Assembly (NCBI RefSeq): GCF_001613805.1
Contig: NZ_LPVY01000005.1
Location: 186,001 to 250,000, forward strand
Source: Thalassospira lucentensis
Lineage (GTDB): Bacteria > Pseudomonadota > Alphaproteobacteria > Rhodospirillales > Thalassospiraceae
Length of the DNA stretch: 64,000 nucleotides
Reading direction: 5' to 3'
Both the position numbers and the translations under genes were made by a program. This document shows, one piece after another, positions 53,752-62,725 of this stretch. How positions within the stretch are numbered: position 1 is the first letter of the stretch; each line of letters opens with the position of its first letter. Under the pieces are notes generated by a model that made no database searches, was not told where the DNA came from, and saw nothing but the letters and a program-made list of their open reading frames with translations.

Positions 53752-55209
53752 CTAAATCTTTAAATCAGGCGTCCAGCCGATATTTTCCAGATGCCAGTTG
53801 GCCCGCCAGTTTTCATCCTCGCGATCCAGTGTCAGGTAATTGCGCGCCGCGCAGTAGGTGCCAAATCGCCCCGGAAGCGGTTTAAGCTTCGTCGGGCGAC
53901 CAGGCAGGGGATTGTCACCAATCCACGCCAGAAGACCAAGTGCCCGTGCGAATGCGACCGGAGGTGCGGTATGTGAAATCCCCGATGCCACCAGTTGATG
54001 GATGGTTTTTCCACCTGTTTCAAACGTGCCTCGCGTCGCCACATGAATTTCCCCCGAAAGCAGGGTGATATCGTGATTGCGATCATTGGCAACTTCTTCA
54101 AGCGTTTCCAGAAAACGGCACCATTCCTTGCGATGCCAGCGACTTTGCCACTGATCGCGCAGGTCATCTTCGTATTTCTGGGCACTGGGCATCAGGTGCA
54201 AAATCGCCTCGACCAGCGACAGGCGCGGGCCAATTACCGGCACACTCGACATCAACAAAATACGATTATGTTCCGGAACAGTATCGAGTGTCGCAATTAT
54301 GTCCCGCCAGCCATGTTCGCCCATGATCGCATGCGGGGTCCGTTCCGACCGGAGGTCGGGCGCAATCACCGAAAATCGCGGAAAATCCGTCCGCCAGCCA
54401 AGACTTTCCCCACTGCGATCAATAATCTTACCAGCCAGATCGTCGGGTGCCGTGCAAAGCTGCATCAAACAGAATGCCTCGCGCGCACAGTCAAACATGC
54501 CCTTGGCAACCATACTGTCATGGAACCATTTCTTGTGGCTGCCCCAACCATCGAAAATATCGTGATCATCCCACATCATTAAAGACGGCACGCGCGCCAG
54601 CATATGGCTGATCTGCGGCTGGCCATAAATTTCAAGATAATGTTCAAGATAGAACTTCAGAACGCCGTCATGCATGTCCGGCGTGAAATCTGTCGCCAGT
54701 TTCTGGCGTTTTTGCACCTTTTGCCACGCGACAATATCTGGATGGCATTCCCAAACACCATCGGCATAAATCTGGTCCCCGCCATGCAAAAGCAGCGAAA
54801 AGGGCCGTTTCTCATGCTCGTGACCAAGATCAATCCAAAGCGCGTTGCGATCCGTCAAAGGCCGGTCCAAATCGCCGTCTTCCTGCCCGTTGCACGAAAC
54901 AAACCCGATCCGAAGGTCATGGGTCATATCGGTATTCACATGATATGTTTCGGTATCGAAACTGTAACGCGCATCCGATGCAACCGGCAGCTCGAAATCA
55001 TAGCGCCAGTAATCGCGTCCAAACCGGGTCGCGAGCTTTGCCGGGGTCACAATATCCTGATCCATGATGCGAAACTCGGCCGGATCGTCCCCTTCCTGCG
55101 TCACCACAAGGGCGGCCAGACGGGCTGTTTTATCGTCGCTGCCACGCGCAAACAGAAACGGACCAAAGGTGCCATTCGTTGAAATTGCGCTGTTTTGCTT
55201 ATCCGCCAT
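53752..55209 (-). CDS. PhoD-like phosphodiesterase/alkaline phosphatase
   Basis: The 485-residue metallophosphatase has PhoD-type metal-site motifs: LLHGGDQIYADGVW near residue 140, MWDDHDIFDGWGSHKKW near 212 and LLSGEIHVATRG near 385. It has no signal peptide or Tat motif, unlike secreted PhoD, so it probably acts in the cytoplasm on an unknown phosphodiester. No Pho box is visible upstream. It is followed at 10 bases by the broken GST gene. Confidence 0.83.
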   Translation of the reverse strand: MADKQNSAISTNGTFGPFLFARGSDDKTARLAALVVTQEGDDPAEFRIMDQDIVTPAKLATRFGRDYWRYDFELPVASDARYSFDTETYHVNTDMTHDLRIGFVSCNGQEDGDLDRPLTDRNALWIDLGHEHEKRPFSLLLHGGDQIYADGVWECHPDIVAWQKVQKRQKLATDFTPDMHDGVLKFYLEHYLEIYGQPQISHMLARVPSLMMWDDHDIFDGWGSHKKWFHDSMVAKGMFDCAREAFCLMQLCTAPDDLAGKIIDRSGESLGWRTDFPRFSVIAPDLRSERTPHAIMGEHGWRDIIATLDTVPEHNRILLMSSVPVIGPRLSLVEAILHLMPSAQKYEDDLRDQWQSRWHRKEWCRFLETLEEVANDRNHDITLLSGEIHVATRGTFETGGKTIHQLVASGISHTAPPVAFARALGLLAWIGDNPLPGRPTKLKPLPGRFGTYCAARNYLTLDREDENWRANWHLENIGWTPDLKI

Positions 55210-55390
55210 GCAATCGGATTCCGCTTTGTTGATAATTGATCCCCAGAATCATACGCAGAAACAGGCATTTGGTTCCAGCCTGCGGGCATGAATTCGGTCA
55301 CATCAACCGATATGGGCAGCAAACTGGTGCAGAATTGATGATAAAATCCGGCCATTTCACGGCCATCTGTTTCAACCAGACCGAAAAACC

Positions 55391-55423
55391 AAAAAAAAGG
55401 CCAAGTGGTTATACCACTTGGCC
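55391..55423 (-). terminator. Intrinsic terminator of gshB
   Basis: A perfect 11-bp stem (GGCCAAGTGGT at 55399-55409 with ACCACTTGGCC at 55413-55423) with a 3-base loop is followed on the minus strand by eight T. It lies 27 bases past the gshB stop. Confidence 0.92.
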
Positions 55424-55450
55424 CCAAAATCGTACCGTCCTGAAATCCGC

Positions 55451-56395
55451 TCAGGATATGCGGGTTTCAATCGCATCCCAGATCAGGGATTCCAGTTTCG
55501 ATCCATCAAACCGGTTCACTTCCTGGAGTCCGGTAGGAGAGGTAACGTTGATTTCCGTCATATAGTCACCAATCACATCAATCCCGACAAAGATCAGATC
55601 GCGCTTTTTCAGTTCCGGCCCGATGCGTTCACAAATCTCAATCTCACGCGGGGTCAGCATGGATTTTTCGGCAACCCCGCCGACATGCATGTTCGACCGT
55701 GCCTCGCCCTCTGCCGGAACGCGATTGATCGCACCGACCGGTTTGCCATCAACCAGTATGATGCGCTTGTCGCCTTTGCGCACGTCCGGCAAATAGGCTT
55801 GGACCATCAGCGGTTCGCGCGACTGGACGGCAAACAGTTCCAACAGCGAATTAAGGTTCTCATCCCCCGGTTTCAGGTGAAACACGCCAGCCCCGCCGTT
55901 GCCAAACAGCGGCTTGACAATGATATCCTTGAATTCCTCGCGGAAATCGCGAATGCGCGCAGCTGACCGGGTAATCAGGGTCGGCGGCATCAGGTCGGGG
56001 AACTCGGTGACAAAAATCTTTTCCGGTGCATTGCGCACATGGCCGGGATGGTTAACCACGAAACTTTCCGGATGAACAGCTTCAAGCAGATGGGTTGCCG
56101 TTATGTAATTCATGTCAAACGGCGGGTCCTGACGCATCAGGATCACATCGGTTTCCTTCGCGAGGTCGATGATCTTTGCATCACCAAGATCGTAATGGTT
56201 GCCCTTTTCGTAGCGAAGCTTCATCGGGCGGACTTCGGCCTTGATCCGGCCACGGTCATAAAACATGTCATCAGGATGATAATGCAAAAGGTCATAACCG
56301 CGTGCTTGGGCTTCGAGCCCCATGACAAAGGTTGAATCCCCTTTGATATCGATTGATGCGATCGGATCCATCTGAATGGCGACGGTGCGACTCAT
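55451..56395 (-). CDS. gshB: Glutathione synthetase
   Basis: GshB joins glycine to gamma-glutamylcysteine using ATP. The 314-residue ATP-grasp enzyme has the N-terminal [25 protein letters not shown], the [20 protein letters not shown] motif near residue 90, the glycine-rich loop FGNGGAGVF near 175 and the metal-binding EINVTSPTG near 283. The ATG at 56395 has AGGAGA upstream. It is transcribed alone. Confidence 0.96.
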   Translation of the reverse strand: MSRTVAIQMDPIASIDIKGDSTFVMGLEAQARGYDLLHYHPDDMFYDRGRIKAEVRPMKLRYEKGNHYDLGDAKIIDLAKETDVILMRQDPPFDMNYITATHLLEAVHPESFVVNHPGHVRNAPEKIFVTEFPDLMPPTLITRSAARIRDFREEFKDIIVKPLFGNGGAGVFHLKPGDENLNSLLELFAVQSREPLMVQAYLPDVRKGDKRIILVDGKPVGAINRVPAEGEARSNMHVGGVAEKSMLTPREIEICERIGPELKKRDLIFVGIDVIGDYMTEINVTSPTGLQEVNRFDGSKLESLIWDAIETRIS

Positions 56396-56627
56396 GAAAC
56401 GCTTTCTCCTGTTGCCGGAAAGCCGGTCACTGCTGCAAATGCGGCCAAACCCGGCCAATTGTGATCATTTGCGGGCGCGACTTGACCCGGCTGGCCTTCC
56501 CGGCCAAATGATGCGATATGTTGTACATATTGTGGTTGGTTACAATTTGGCTGAATTTTTATCATTCGCCATTCGGGTTTCGCAATCGCGATCACAGAAT
56601 TTCTTAAACGGGTAAACAGGCTGTCAA

Positions 56628-57323
56628 ATGGCGTTCTTCAGCAAATTCGGCAAATTCCGCATCAAACAGATGGGCGCGCGTTTCCGCACCATGACGGCAG
56701 CATCGGTCTTTGCGACCGCATTTGCGATTGCCGCACCAGCTTCAATCAGCCTGACCCCGGCAAATGCACTTGCACAATCGGGTGCGGTTGATCAGGCAAC
56801 CATTGACAAGATCGAAAACTATCTCGAAGACATCACCACGCTGAAAGCCGATTTTGTCCAGATTTCGTCGGATGGTGGTGCTGCCGAGGGGAAGCTTTAT
56901 ATGGAGCGCCCCGGCAAGATGCGGTTTGAATATAATCCGCCGGCCCAGATTCTGCTGGTCTCGACCGGATCCGATTTCATCTATTATGACAAGGAAATCA
57001 ACGCTCCAACCTATTTTGACATCGACGAAACCCCAGCCGGAATCATTCTGGCAAAAGACGTCTCGCTAACGCGCGAGGTCAAGGTTGTCGATTTCAAACG
57101 GACTGCGGAAACCATGCGCGTCGAAATGGTCCGCAAATCCGATCCGGGTGCTGGCAGTGTCACGCTTGTATTCCAAGAAAACCCGATGCAGTTGCGCCAG
57201 TGGATTGTCACCGACCCCGCCGGGATCGAGACTACAGTGACCCTGTTCAATACCGAAGAAGGTGTCACGCTCGACCCGGAATTATTCAAGTTCGAACGTA
57301 TCTGGCCCAACCAGCGCGGCTGA
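56628..57323 (+). CDS. lolA: LolA-family outer-membrane lipoprotein carrier
   Basis: The 231-residue periplasmic protein has a long signal region ending near ANALAQ (residue 48). The LolA fold follows: YLEDITTLKADFVQISSDGGAAEGKLYMERPGKMRFEYNPP near residues 62-105, DFIYYDKE and LTLVFQENPMQLRQW-like blocks. LolA carries lipoproteins across the periplasm; lnt in this window is in the same pathway. It is divergent from gshB. The 232-base spacer contains an ATATGT-N3-ACATAT palindrome of unknown role. Confidence 0.9.
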   Translation: MAFFSKFGKFRIKQMGARFRTMTAASVFATAFAIAAPASISLTPANALAQSGAVDQATIDKIENYLEDITTLKADFVQISSDGGAAEGKLYMERPGKMRFEYNPPAQILLVSTGSDFIYYDKEINAPTYFDIDETPAGIILAKDVSLTREVKVVDFKRTAETMRVEMVRKSDPGAGSVTLVFQENPMQLRQWIVTDPAGIETTVTLFNTEEGVTLDPELFKFERIWPNQRG

Positions 57324-57527
57324 TTTCAAGATTTCCCATCGACTTCACGAAATTGTCAAAACCGTCTGACAGAACGGTTAAGCATTCCGATTCAAGCTCT
57401 TGCAAATATTGTCGTTTCGCAACGATCAATCAGATTGTAATTTTTCACCTGCATGCATGAAATTTATGGCCGATATGCGGCTCTGATCTATGGCAGACGC
57501 GGCTTTCAGTCCCCATATAAAAATCTG

Positions 57528-57653
57528 TCACAAGGTTCCCGAATTTTGATGTGGGAGCCAAGTGTGAGGAACAGGTCTCCCCTACCTTTCCTCACGCTCC
57601 AGATCATCGGAGCGCTGGCGTCCGGTTCTCCCCCCTGGCCGGACGCCTTTTTT
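57528..57653 (+). ncRNA. Candidate small regulatory RNA with anti-Shine-Dalgarno loops
   Basis: A chain of four hairpins fills part of the 481-base gap between lolA and the next gene. H1: GGTTCCC/GGGAGCC (57534-57559). H2: GTGAGGAA/TTCCTCAC (57564-57595), extended by AGGT/ACCT, with loop CTCCCCT. H3: CGCTCC/GGAGCG (57595-57614). H4: GGCGTCCGG/CCGGACGCC (57617-57647), with CTCCCCCC in its loop, followed by six T. A -10-like TATAAA lies at 57516-57521, giving a start near 57528 and about 125 nt. Alphaproteobacterial trans-acting sRNAs often expose CUCCC loops that pair with ribosome-binding sites. The remainder of the gap holds no gene I can support. The 5' end is approximate. Confidence 0.7.
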
Positions 57654-57804
57654 CTGCCTAAAGCGTAAGTTATCCGACGCTTCGGGCTAAAAATCTGTCA
57701 AATTCTCCTCTGATTTCACGGCCTGTTAATTTTGATTGCCTAGTAATGTTTGACATGATTCCCTTGTGCGCAATCGTGACCGTGCCAGCAGGATAAAACC
57801 GCCA

Positions 57805-58485
57805 ATGATCAATGATTTTCTGAAATCCGTTTCCCAGTTTTCCGACCCGCGATTTCGCAAGGTTGTGTTGATCGGTGTTGCCGGCGCCCTGGCGATAATA
57901 GTCGGGCTTTGGATGCTGATCGGATTCGGGTTGAACTCGATCACCTTCTTTGCCGATGGTGGCTGGATGGAAACAGCGGCTGACTGGCTGCTTGGCGTGG
58001 GTCTTGCGTTTCTGGTGCTGCTAATGTTTCCGGCTACCACTGTCCTGATCTCGAGCCTGCTGCTTGATCAGATCGCCGATGCGGTCGAAGACAAATATTA
58101 CCCAACCCTGCCTGAAACACGCCCGCAACCGATTTCCGAGGCCCTGATCAGTGGCCTTAAATTTGCGCTGACGGCGCTGGCCCTTAACATCCTGATCCTG
58201 CCGCTTCTTTTAGCAGGTCCAGTATATGTTATCGCGTTTTATGCGATGAATGGCTATCTGCTGTCGCGCGAATATTTTGAACTGGTCGCCGCACGTCGTT
58301 ATGATGTTCGCACGGTGAATGCCATTCGCAAAAGTTGCCAGACGAAACTTTGGTTTGCCGGAATCGGACTGACATTCCTGATGACCGTGCCGCTGGTCAA
58401 CCTTGTGGTGCCGATTATCGCGACTGCCTTTATGGTGCATTACTCCGTCCGTCTGGGTGCATTCGAAAACCGGATCACCGTCTGA
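57805..58485 (+). CDS. EI24/CysZ-like membrane protein
   Basis: The 226-residue protein has about four to five hydrophobic segments and the pattern of the EI24 domain family, which includes CysZ: GLKFALTALALNILILPLLLAGPVYVIAFYAMNGYLLSREYFELVAARR, with the YLLSREYFELVAARR block being characteristic. CysZ is linked to sulfate uptake in enterobacteria; related proteins elsewhere are uncharacterised. The ATG at 57805 has CAGGA upstream. No sulfate genes are adjacent. Confidence 0.78.
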   Translation: MINDFLKSVSQFSDPRFRKVVLIGVAGALAIIVGLWMLIGFGLNSITFFADGGWMETAADWLLGVGLAFLVLLMFPATTVLISSLLLDQIADAVEDKYYPTLPETRPQPISEALISGLKFALTALALNILILPLLLAGPVYVIAFYAMNGYLLSREYFELVAARRYDVRTVNAIRKSCQTKLWFAGIGLTFLMTVPLVNLVVPIIATAFMVHYSVRLGAFENRITV

Positions 58486-58560
58486 CGCCATTCCCGTGGG
58501 CATCAGATAAAATGGCGGAAACCTGAAACGAAACTGCAAGACAAGGATTTGGTCATCCCC

Positions 58561-59286
58561 ATGTTCGGAAAGAAAAAATCCAACAAAACAGTCGACAGCA
58601 GCCCGGCTTCGTCAGATACATCTTCTTCCAGATTGAATTCCGGCGGTCTTTCCGACAGCGCAGCTTCCTCGCCGATCAAACCGGCTTCGAGCGAAAGTGC
58701 GAGTGCCAGCAACGATACCGCCACAAAAACAGAAAAACGTAGTGAGCCGCAGCTGTTTACTCAGCCGCGCACAAAGGAAGAACCGAAAATGTCCAGCAAA
58801 CCGCATTCCACCAGCTTCCGTCCGGAAATCCCGAAGCGCCCGCTTGAAATTCCGACCCGCGGCAGTGCTGGTCGTCCAAGTGCCACCCCAAGCCACACCG
58901 AGGGCAAAAAACTGACGGTTGGCCGCGATATTCGTCTGGCTGGTGAAATCGGTTCCTGCGACGTCCTCGTCGTTGAGGGCCATGTCGAAGCCCAGATCAA
59001 GGAATGCACCCGTCTTGAAGTTTCCCAAGGCGGCACCTTCGTTGGTACCGCGCAGGTCGACGAAGCCGAAATCAGCGGCACTTTCGAAGGCGACCTGACG
59101 GCACGTCGTGTCATTGTCATCGGCTCGGCAGATATCAATGGCAAGATCACCTATGGTGCGCTTCAGATTGAAAACGGTGCCCGCATCAAGGGCTCGCTGG
59201 AATATGTTGAAGGCAGCGACGACGGTACCAGCCGTACCGGCCATTCGGCTGCAATCACCATTCCACGCAAAAGCGACGATATCTGA
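58561..59286 (+). CDS. Bactofilin (polymer-forming cytoskeletal protein)
   Basis: The 241-residue protein has a Ser/Lys-rich disordered N-terminal tail (about 110 residues) beginning MFGKKKS, then a bactofilin beta-helix core: LTVGRDIRLAGEIGSCDVLVVEGHVEAQIKECTRLEVSQGGTF and repeated short strands (VDEAEISGTFEGDLTARRVIVIGSADINGKITYGALQIENGARIKG). Bactofilins polymerise without nucleotide and organise cell-wall enzymes and cell shape. A lipoprotein gene starts 3 bases after the stop. Confidence 0.92.
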   Translation: MFGKKKSNKTVDSSPASSDTSSSRLNSGGLSDSAASSPIKPASSESASASNDTATKTEKRSEPQLFTQPRTKEEPKMSSKPHSTSFRPEIPKRPLEIPTRGSAGRPSATPSHTEGKKLTVGRDIRLAGEIGSCDVLVVEGHVEAQIKECTRLEVSQGGTFVGTAQVDEAEISGTFEGDLTARRVIVIGSADINGKITYGALQIENGARIKGSLEYVEGSDDGTSRTGHSAAITIPRKSDDI

Positions 59287-59289
59287 TCC

Positions 59290-59925
59290 GTGACCGGCAT
59301 AAACCGCTCACTGACCCAAACAACCCCGATACAGCCCCGGCGCGGTAAACACCCCGCCGGGCTTCTCTGCGCGATGATACTGATCGCGACGTCGCTGGTG
59401 GCATGTGGTGGGAATGCTGTCCCGCCTGGCAGCACAAATCAGAACTATGGCAAGGCCAAGTCAACCAGTTCACCACGCGTGACCCAAGATATCCCGAAAA
59501 AATCCGGGAATTCTGTTTCTGGCGGTACAGGGACCGCAACAACGAAACCGACCAACACTTCAACTAAATCTGCTGTAAACCCGACCGGCACTGCCAAATC
59601 GCAATCCCCCCGCATAACGGTTGCCATTCCGCCCGTTCCCTTTAAGTCGATCAGGGCTGAAACCCTGATGGGTCTCTCGGAGGATGCGGTAGAGCAAAAA
59701 ATCGGCGAACCCGAAATGACCCGCGGCGAGGGTCCTGCACGGGTCTGGCAATACCGTTCCGAGGAATGTTCTTTTGATGCGTTCTTTTTCCCGGCAGCAG
59801 AAGGGGAAACACGCAAGATGACCCATATGCTGGCCCGCAAACGCAAAAGTGCCGATAAAATCTCTGTCCAGGATTGCCTTGATCAGGTGGTTAAGGCCCG
59901 AATTGCCGCGGACAACAAAGGTTAA
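59290..59925 (+). CDS. Lipoprotein with a BamE/SmpA-like C-terminal domain
   Basis: The 211-residue protein has a lipobox LVAC with Cys near residue 39, preceded by a hydrophobic segment. A Thr/Ser/Pro-rich linker follows (residues 40-115), then a domain reading LMGLSEDAVEQKIGEPEMTRGEGPARVWQYRS, which recalls BamE/SmpA proteins. The GTG start lies 3 bases after the bactofilin stop, so the two are co-transcribed. It may be an envelope partner of the bactofilin; that is inference from position. Confidence 0.8.
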   Translation: MTGINRSLTQTTPIQPRRGKHPAGLLCAMILIATSLVACGGNAVPPGSTNQNYGKAKSTSSPRVTQDIPKKSGNSVSGGTGTATTKPTNTSTKSAVNPTGTAKSQSPRITVAIPPVPFKSIRAETLMGLSEDAVEQKIGEPEMTRGEGPARVWQYRSEECSFDAFFFPAAEGETRKMTHMLARKRKSADKISVQDCLDQVVKARIAADNKG

Positions 59926-59959
59926 AACCCCAGAAGGAACAGCTATTTGCACCATTTTC

Positions 59960-59997
59960 CCATATCGCTGTCGATTTTTTCAAGTTTCGCGATATGG
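59960..59997. repeat. Inverted repeat upstream of the IalB-like gene
   Basis: CCATATCGC (59960-59968) and GCGATATGG (59989-59997) are perfect inverted repeats separated by 20 bases. A second stem, AAATCCGCC/GGCGGGTTT (60058-60081), lies nearer the next gene. Neither has a terminator-type T tract. They may be regulatory; no regulator is suggested. Confidence 0.5.
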
Positions 59998-60122
59998 CGT
60001 GATTTCCTTGGTCGAATATTTACCTTTTACCGGCACTCTCGGGTGAAAGTTCCTCATAAATCCGCCACATCGGGCGGGTTTAAAGTCATCGTTCCGAAAC
60101 TTCAGACACGATACGCGAGCCC

Positions 60123-60671
60123 ATGAAAAAACACGCCCATCGTCTTGTCAGGAATTCGCTGGCAGGTGCAGCTGCCGCCCTCGTCGCTTTGGTCTCTCAG
60201 GCTGCGATTGCGCAAAATGCGCCGCAACTAATTGATGTATATGGAAAATGGGAAGCTTATAGCTATTCCGAAAAAGGCAAGAAAGTTTGCTATATCGGTA
60301 GCCAGCCGACCTCCGCCAAAGGCGATTATACCCAGCGCGGCAAAATCTATGTCATGGTTACGCACCGCCCGGCGCTAAAACTGTTCAACGAAGTCAGCTT
60401 CATTACCGGCTATACCTATGAAAAGGATAGCGATGTTGACCTTCGAATCGATTCCAAAAGCTTCAAGCTGTTTACCTACGAGGACTCAGCCTGGGCCGTG
60501 AATGGCGAGGAAGATCGCAAACTGGTTAGCGCCATGAAGGCCGGAAGCAATATGGTTGTCGTCGGCAATTCATCGCGAGGGACGAAAACTACCGATACTT
60601 ATTCACTTTCCGGGTTTACCGCAGCCTATAACGCGATTTCAAAGGCTTGCGACGCCAAACCGGTTAGCTGA
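60123..60671 (+). CDS. IalB-like exported protein
   Basis: The 182-residue protein has a signal peptide ending near AAIAQ (residue 31). Its mature part resembles the invasion-associated locus B family: WEAYSYSEKGKKVCYIGSQPTS near residue 45, then VMVTHRPALKLFNEVSFITGYTY. One Cys pair (VCYIG and KACDAKPVS) may form a disulfide. In free-living alphaproteobacteria the role is unknown; the name comes from Bartonella invasion studies and does not imply pathogenicity. Confidence 0.82.
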   Translation: MKKHAHRLVRNSLAGAAAALVALVSQAAIAQNAPQLIDVYGKWEAYSYSEKGKKVCYIGSQPTSAKGDYTQRGKIYVMVTHRPALKLFNEVSFITGYTYEKDSDVDLRIDSKSFKLFTYEDSAWAVNGEEDRKLVSAMKAGSNMVVVGNSSRGTKTTDTYSLSGFTAAYNAISKACDAKPVS

Positions 60672-60775
60672 GCGAACGACGAACCGGTAAATCCCTGCGG
60701 TTTGAGGCGCTTGTAAACCTGCATCGCGTCCGACAAATAGCTGCAATGTGAATTTTATCGTTTGTAAATTGCCCC

Positions 60776-60796
60776 GGCCCCGCTATATGCGGGGCC
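60776..60796. repeat. Strong hairpin between the IalB-like gene and rlmN
   Basis: GGCCCCGC (60776-60783) and GCGGGGCC (60789-60796) form a perfect 8-bp GC stem with loop TATAT. There is no T tract, so simple termination is unlikely. Downstream, TGTTATAGT (60833-60841) looks like an extended -10 for rlmN. The rest of the 60672-60960 spacer shows nothing else I can support. Confidence 0.55.
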
Positions 60797-60960
60797 ATGG
60801 TTTATGCGCCAAAAGCATTTCGCGGGAAAATCTGTTATAGTCCCGCCCCGTTGCAAATCCGGCGCGCATCGGATGCACAAAGCCGGAAACGGTGCTGATG
60901 CCGCCCGATGACCAAGAACAAACGCCGATAAAACTGCCAGAACCAAAGAGAGAGCCCGGG

Positions 60961-62205
60961 ATGACCGACGTCCTGACCGAGAACGCGACCACAAATGCCG
61001 CAGCCGCCACCAGCCAGAGCGGCCCGACGTTGACCGAATTCGTAACGCGCGCCGCAAACGGGCAGGCTGCCGACGGACGTCGTGATCTCGTGGGATTGTC
61101 TCGTGATCAGCTGACCGAACTGCTTGGCGAAATGGGCGAAAGCAAGTTTCGCGTCAAACAGATGTGGAACTGGATCTACAACCGCGGTGTCAAAGACATC
61201 GAGGATATGACCAACATTTCCAAAAAGCTGCGCGATCGCCTTTCACAGGACTTCTATATCGGCCGACCGGTTCTGACAGCCGATCAGAAAAGCTCGGACG
61301 ATACCCATAAATGGCTGATGAAGTTCCATGATGGCAACGAAGCTGAGACGGTCTATATCCCGGATCGCAATGAAGATCGCGGGGCTGTCTGCATTTCCTC
61401 GCAGGTCGGCTGTACGCTAACCTGCAAGTTTTGCCATACCGGTACCCAGCTTCTGGTTCGTAACCTGACAGCCGGCGAAATCATCAGCCAGTTCATGGTT
61501 GCCCGTGACAGTTACGGCGAATGGCCGACCCCGGCAAACGGCATCCGTCGCCTGTCGAACATCGTCATGATGGGCATGGGTGAGCCGCTGTTTAACTATG
61601 AAAATGTCCGCGAAGCGCTGAAAATCGCCATGGATGGCGAAGGTATTTCAATCTCGCGCCGTCGCGTCACCCTGTCCACATCGGGTGTGGTGCCGGAAAT
61701 CGTACGTTGCGGCGAGGAACTTGGTGTTGGTCTGGCAATTTCGCTGCATGCGCCCGATGATGATCTGCGCAACGAAATCATGCCGATCAACAAGAAATAT
61801 CCTCTCAAGGAACTGATGGATGCCTGCCGTCATTATCCCGGCATGTCCAATTCGCGCCCGATCACAATGGAATATGTGATGCTTAAAGGTGTGAATGACA
61901 AACCGGAACATGCGCGTGCGCTGGCAAAGCTGGTCAAGGGCGTCCATTGCAAATTCAATCTGATCCCGTTCAACAAATGGCCAGGGTCGGATTATGAATG
62001 CACGCCGACCAACGATATCAAGAAATTCGCCCATACGCTGCTTGAACTTGGCTACGAAGCACCGATCCGCTGGCCGCGTGGCCGCGATATTCTGGCTGCC
62101 TGCGGCCAGTTGAAATCCGAAAGCCAGCGCCAGCGTAAATCGCGTGTCGGCGGCTGTGGCAATGCTTCGGGCAACGAAAGTACCAATGTGGTTGCCGCGC
62201 AGTAA
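60961..62205 (+). CDS. rlmN: Dual-specificity 23S rRNA A2503 / tRNA A37 methyltransferase
   Basis: RlmN is a radical-SAM enzyme that makes 2-methyladenosine in 23S rRNA and some tRNAs. The 414-residue protein has the cluster motif GCTLTCKFC near residue 155, the upstream conserved Cys in AVCISSQVG and the methyl-carrying Cys in [11 protein letters not shown] near the C-terminus. The [13 protein letters not shown] and [12 protein letters not shown] motifs are present. I chose the ATG at 60961 with GAGAGAG upstream; an in-frame GTG at 60892 would add 23 residues. Confidence 0.96.
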   Translation: MTDVLTENATTNAAAATSQSGPTLTEFVTRAANGQAADGRRDLVGLSRDQLTELLGEMGESKFRVKQMWNWIYNRGVKDIEDMTNISKKLRDRLSQDFYIGRPVLTADQKSSDDTHKWLMKFHDGNEAETVYIPDRNEDRGAVCISSQVGCTLTCKFCHTGTQLLVRNLTAGEIISQFMVARDSYGEWPTPANGIRRLSNIVMMGMGEPLFNYENVREALKIAMDGEGISISRRRVTLSTSGVVPEIVRCGEELGVGLAISLHAPDDDLRNEIMPINKKYPLKELMDACRHYPGMSNSRPITMEYVMLKGVNDKPEHARALAKLVKGVHCKFNLIPFNKWPGSDYECTPTNDIKKFAHTLLELGYEAPIRWPRGRDILAACGQLKSESQRQRKSRVGGCGNASGNESTNVVAAQ

Positions 62206-62240
62206 CTACCGCGCAGAACACGGTAAACATCTGGAATTAC

Positions 62241-62272
62241 AAACGGGCAGGTTCATCCTGCCCGTTTTCTTT
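62241..62272 (+). terminator. Intrinsic terminator of rlmN
   Basis: A perfect 11-bp stem (AAACGGGCAGG at 62241-62251 with CCTGCCCGTTT at 62257-62267) with a 5-base loop runs into TTTTCTTTTTT, whose first T residues form the end of the stem. Confidence 0.92.
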
Positions 62273-62359
62273 TTTGGTGGAAAAATATCCACCTTTGTTA
62301 CTGCCAAGAAGAAACATATTTTATAAATATAAAATCAATCATTTATTTCTGATTGATAA

Positions 62360-62725
62360 TTATACCCATTTCGCCTGAAGTTTCTTCGGAGGTAAGTCGT
62401 CAGGCGTTTTCATATCCGAAATATCAAGATTGATTGCCAGGACTCCGCCCAGTCCACCGACCGTCATTTCTGAAATACGGCGACCGACCCCGTCCTTGTC
62501 CAGACCGGAAAGATACGCATCACGGGCCGCCCCATCGACGAAATCAATGGTCAATACATGGGTGAAACCCTGACTAAGCCCGCTTCCCAATGTTTTGGGA
62601 CCCGCAGCAAAGGCCAGAATTCCCGGCGTTTCAAGGGCAACTTGCGATAATTCTTCAAGAAGGTCCGTGATCTGTGCTGCCAAAACACCGTCTCCGATCT
62701 GTAACAGCACGATGTGACGCAACAT
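62360..62725 (-). CDS. Dabb-family (stress-responsive A/B barrel) protein
   Basis: The 121-residue protein has the Dabb pattern: MLRHIVLLQIGDG at the start, then GLSQGFTHVLTIDFVDGAARDAYLSG. These small dimeric barrels occur in plants and bacteria and mostly lack defined functions. The ATG shares one base with the mltA stop, so they are translationally coupled. Confidence 0.82.
   Translation of the reverse strand: MLRHIVLLQIGDGVLAAQITDLLEELSQVALETPGILAFAAGPKTLGSGLSQGFTHVLTIDFVDGAARDAYLSGLDKDGVGRRISEMTVGGLGGVLAINLDISDMKTPDDLPPKKLQAKWV

Noticed and set aside
56516-56530. ATATGT-N3-ACATAT palindrome between gshB and lolA considered as an operator
   Set aside because: It is short and A/T-rich, with no nearby regulator gene and no convincing promoter hexamers around it, so I mention it only in the lolA entry.
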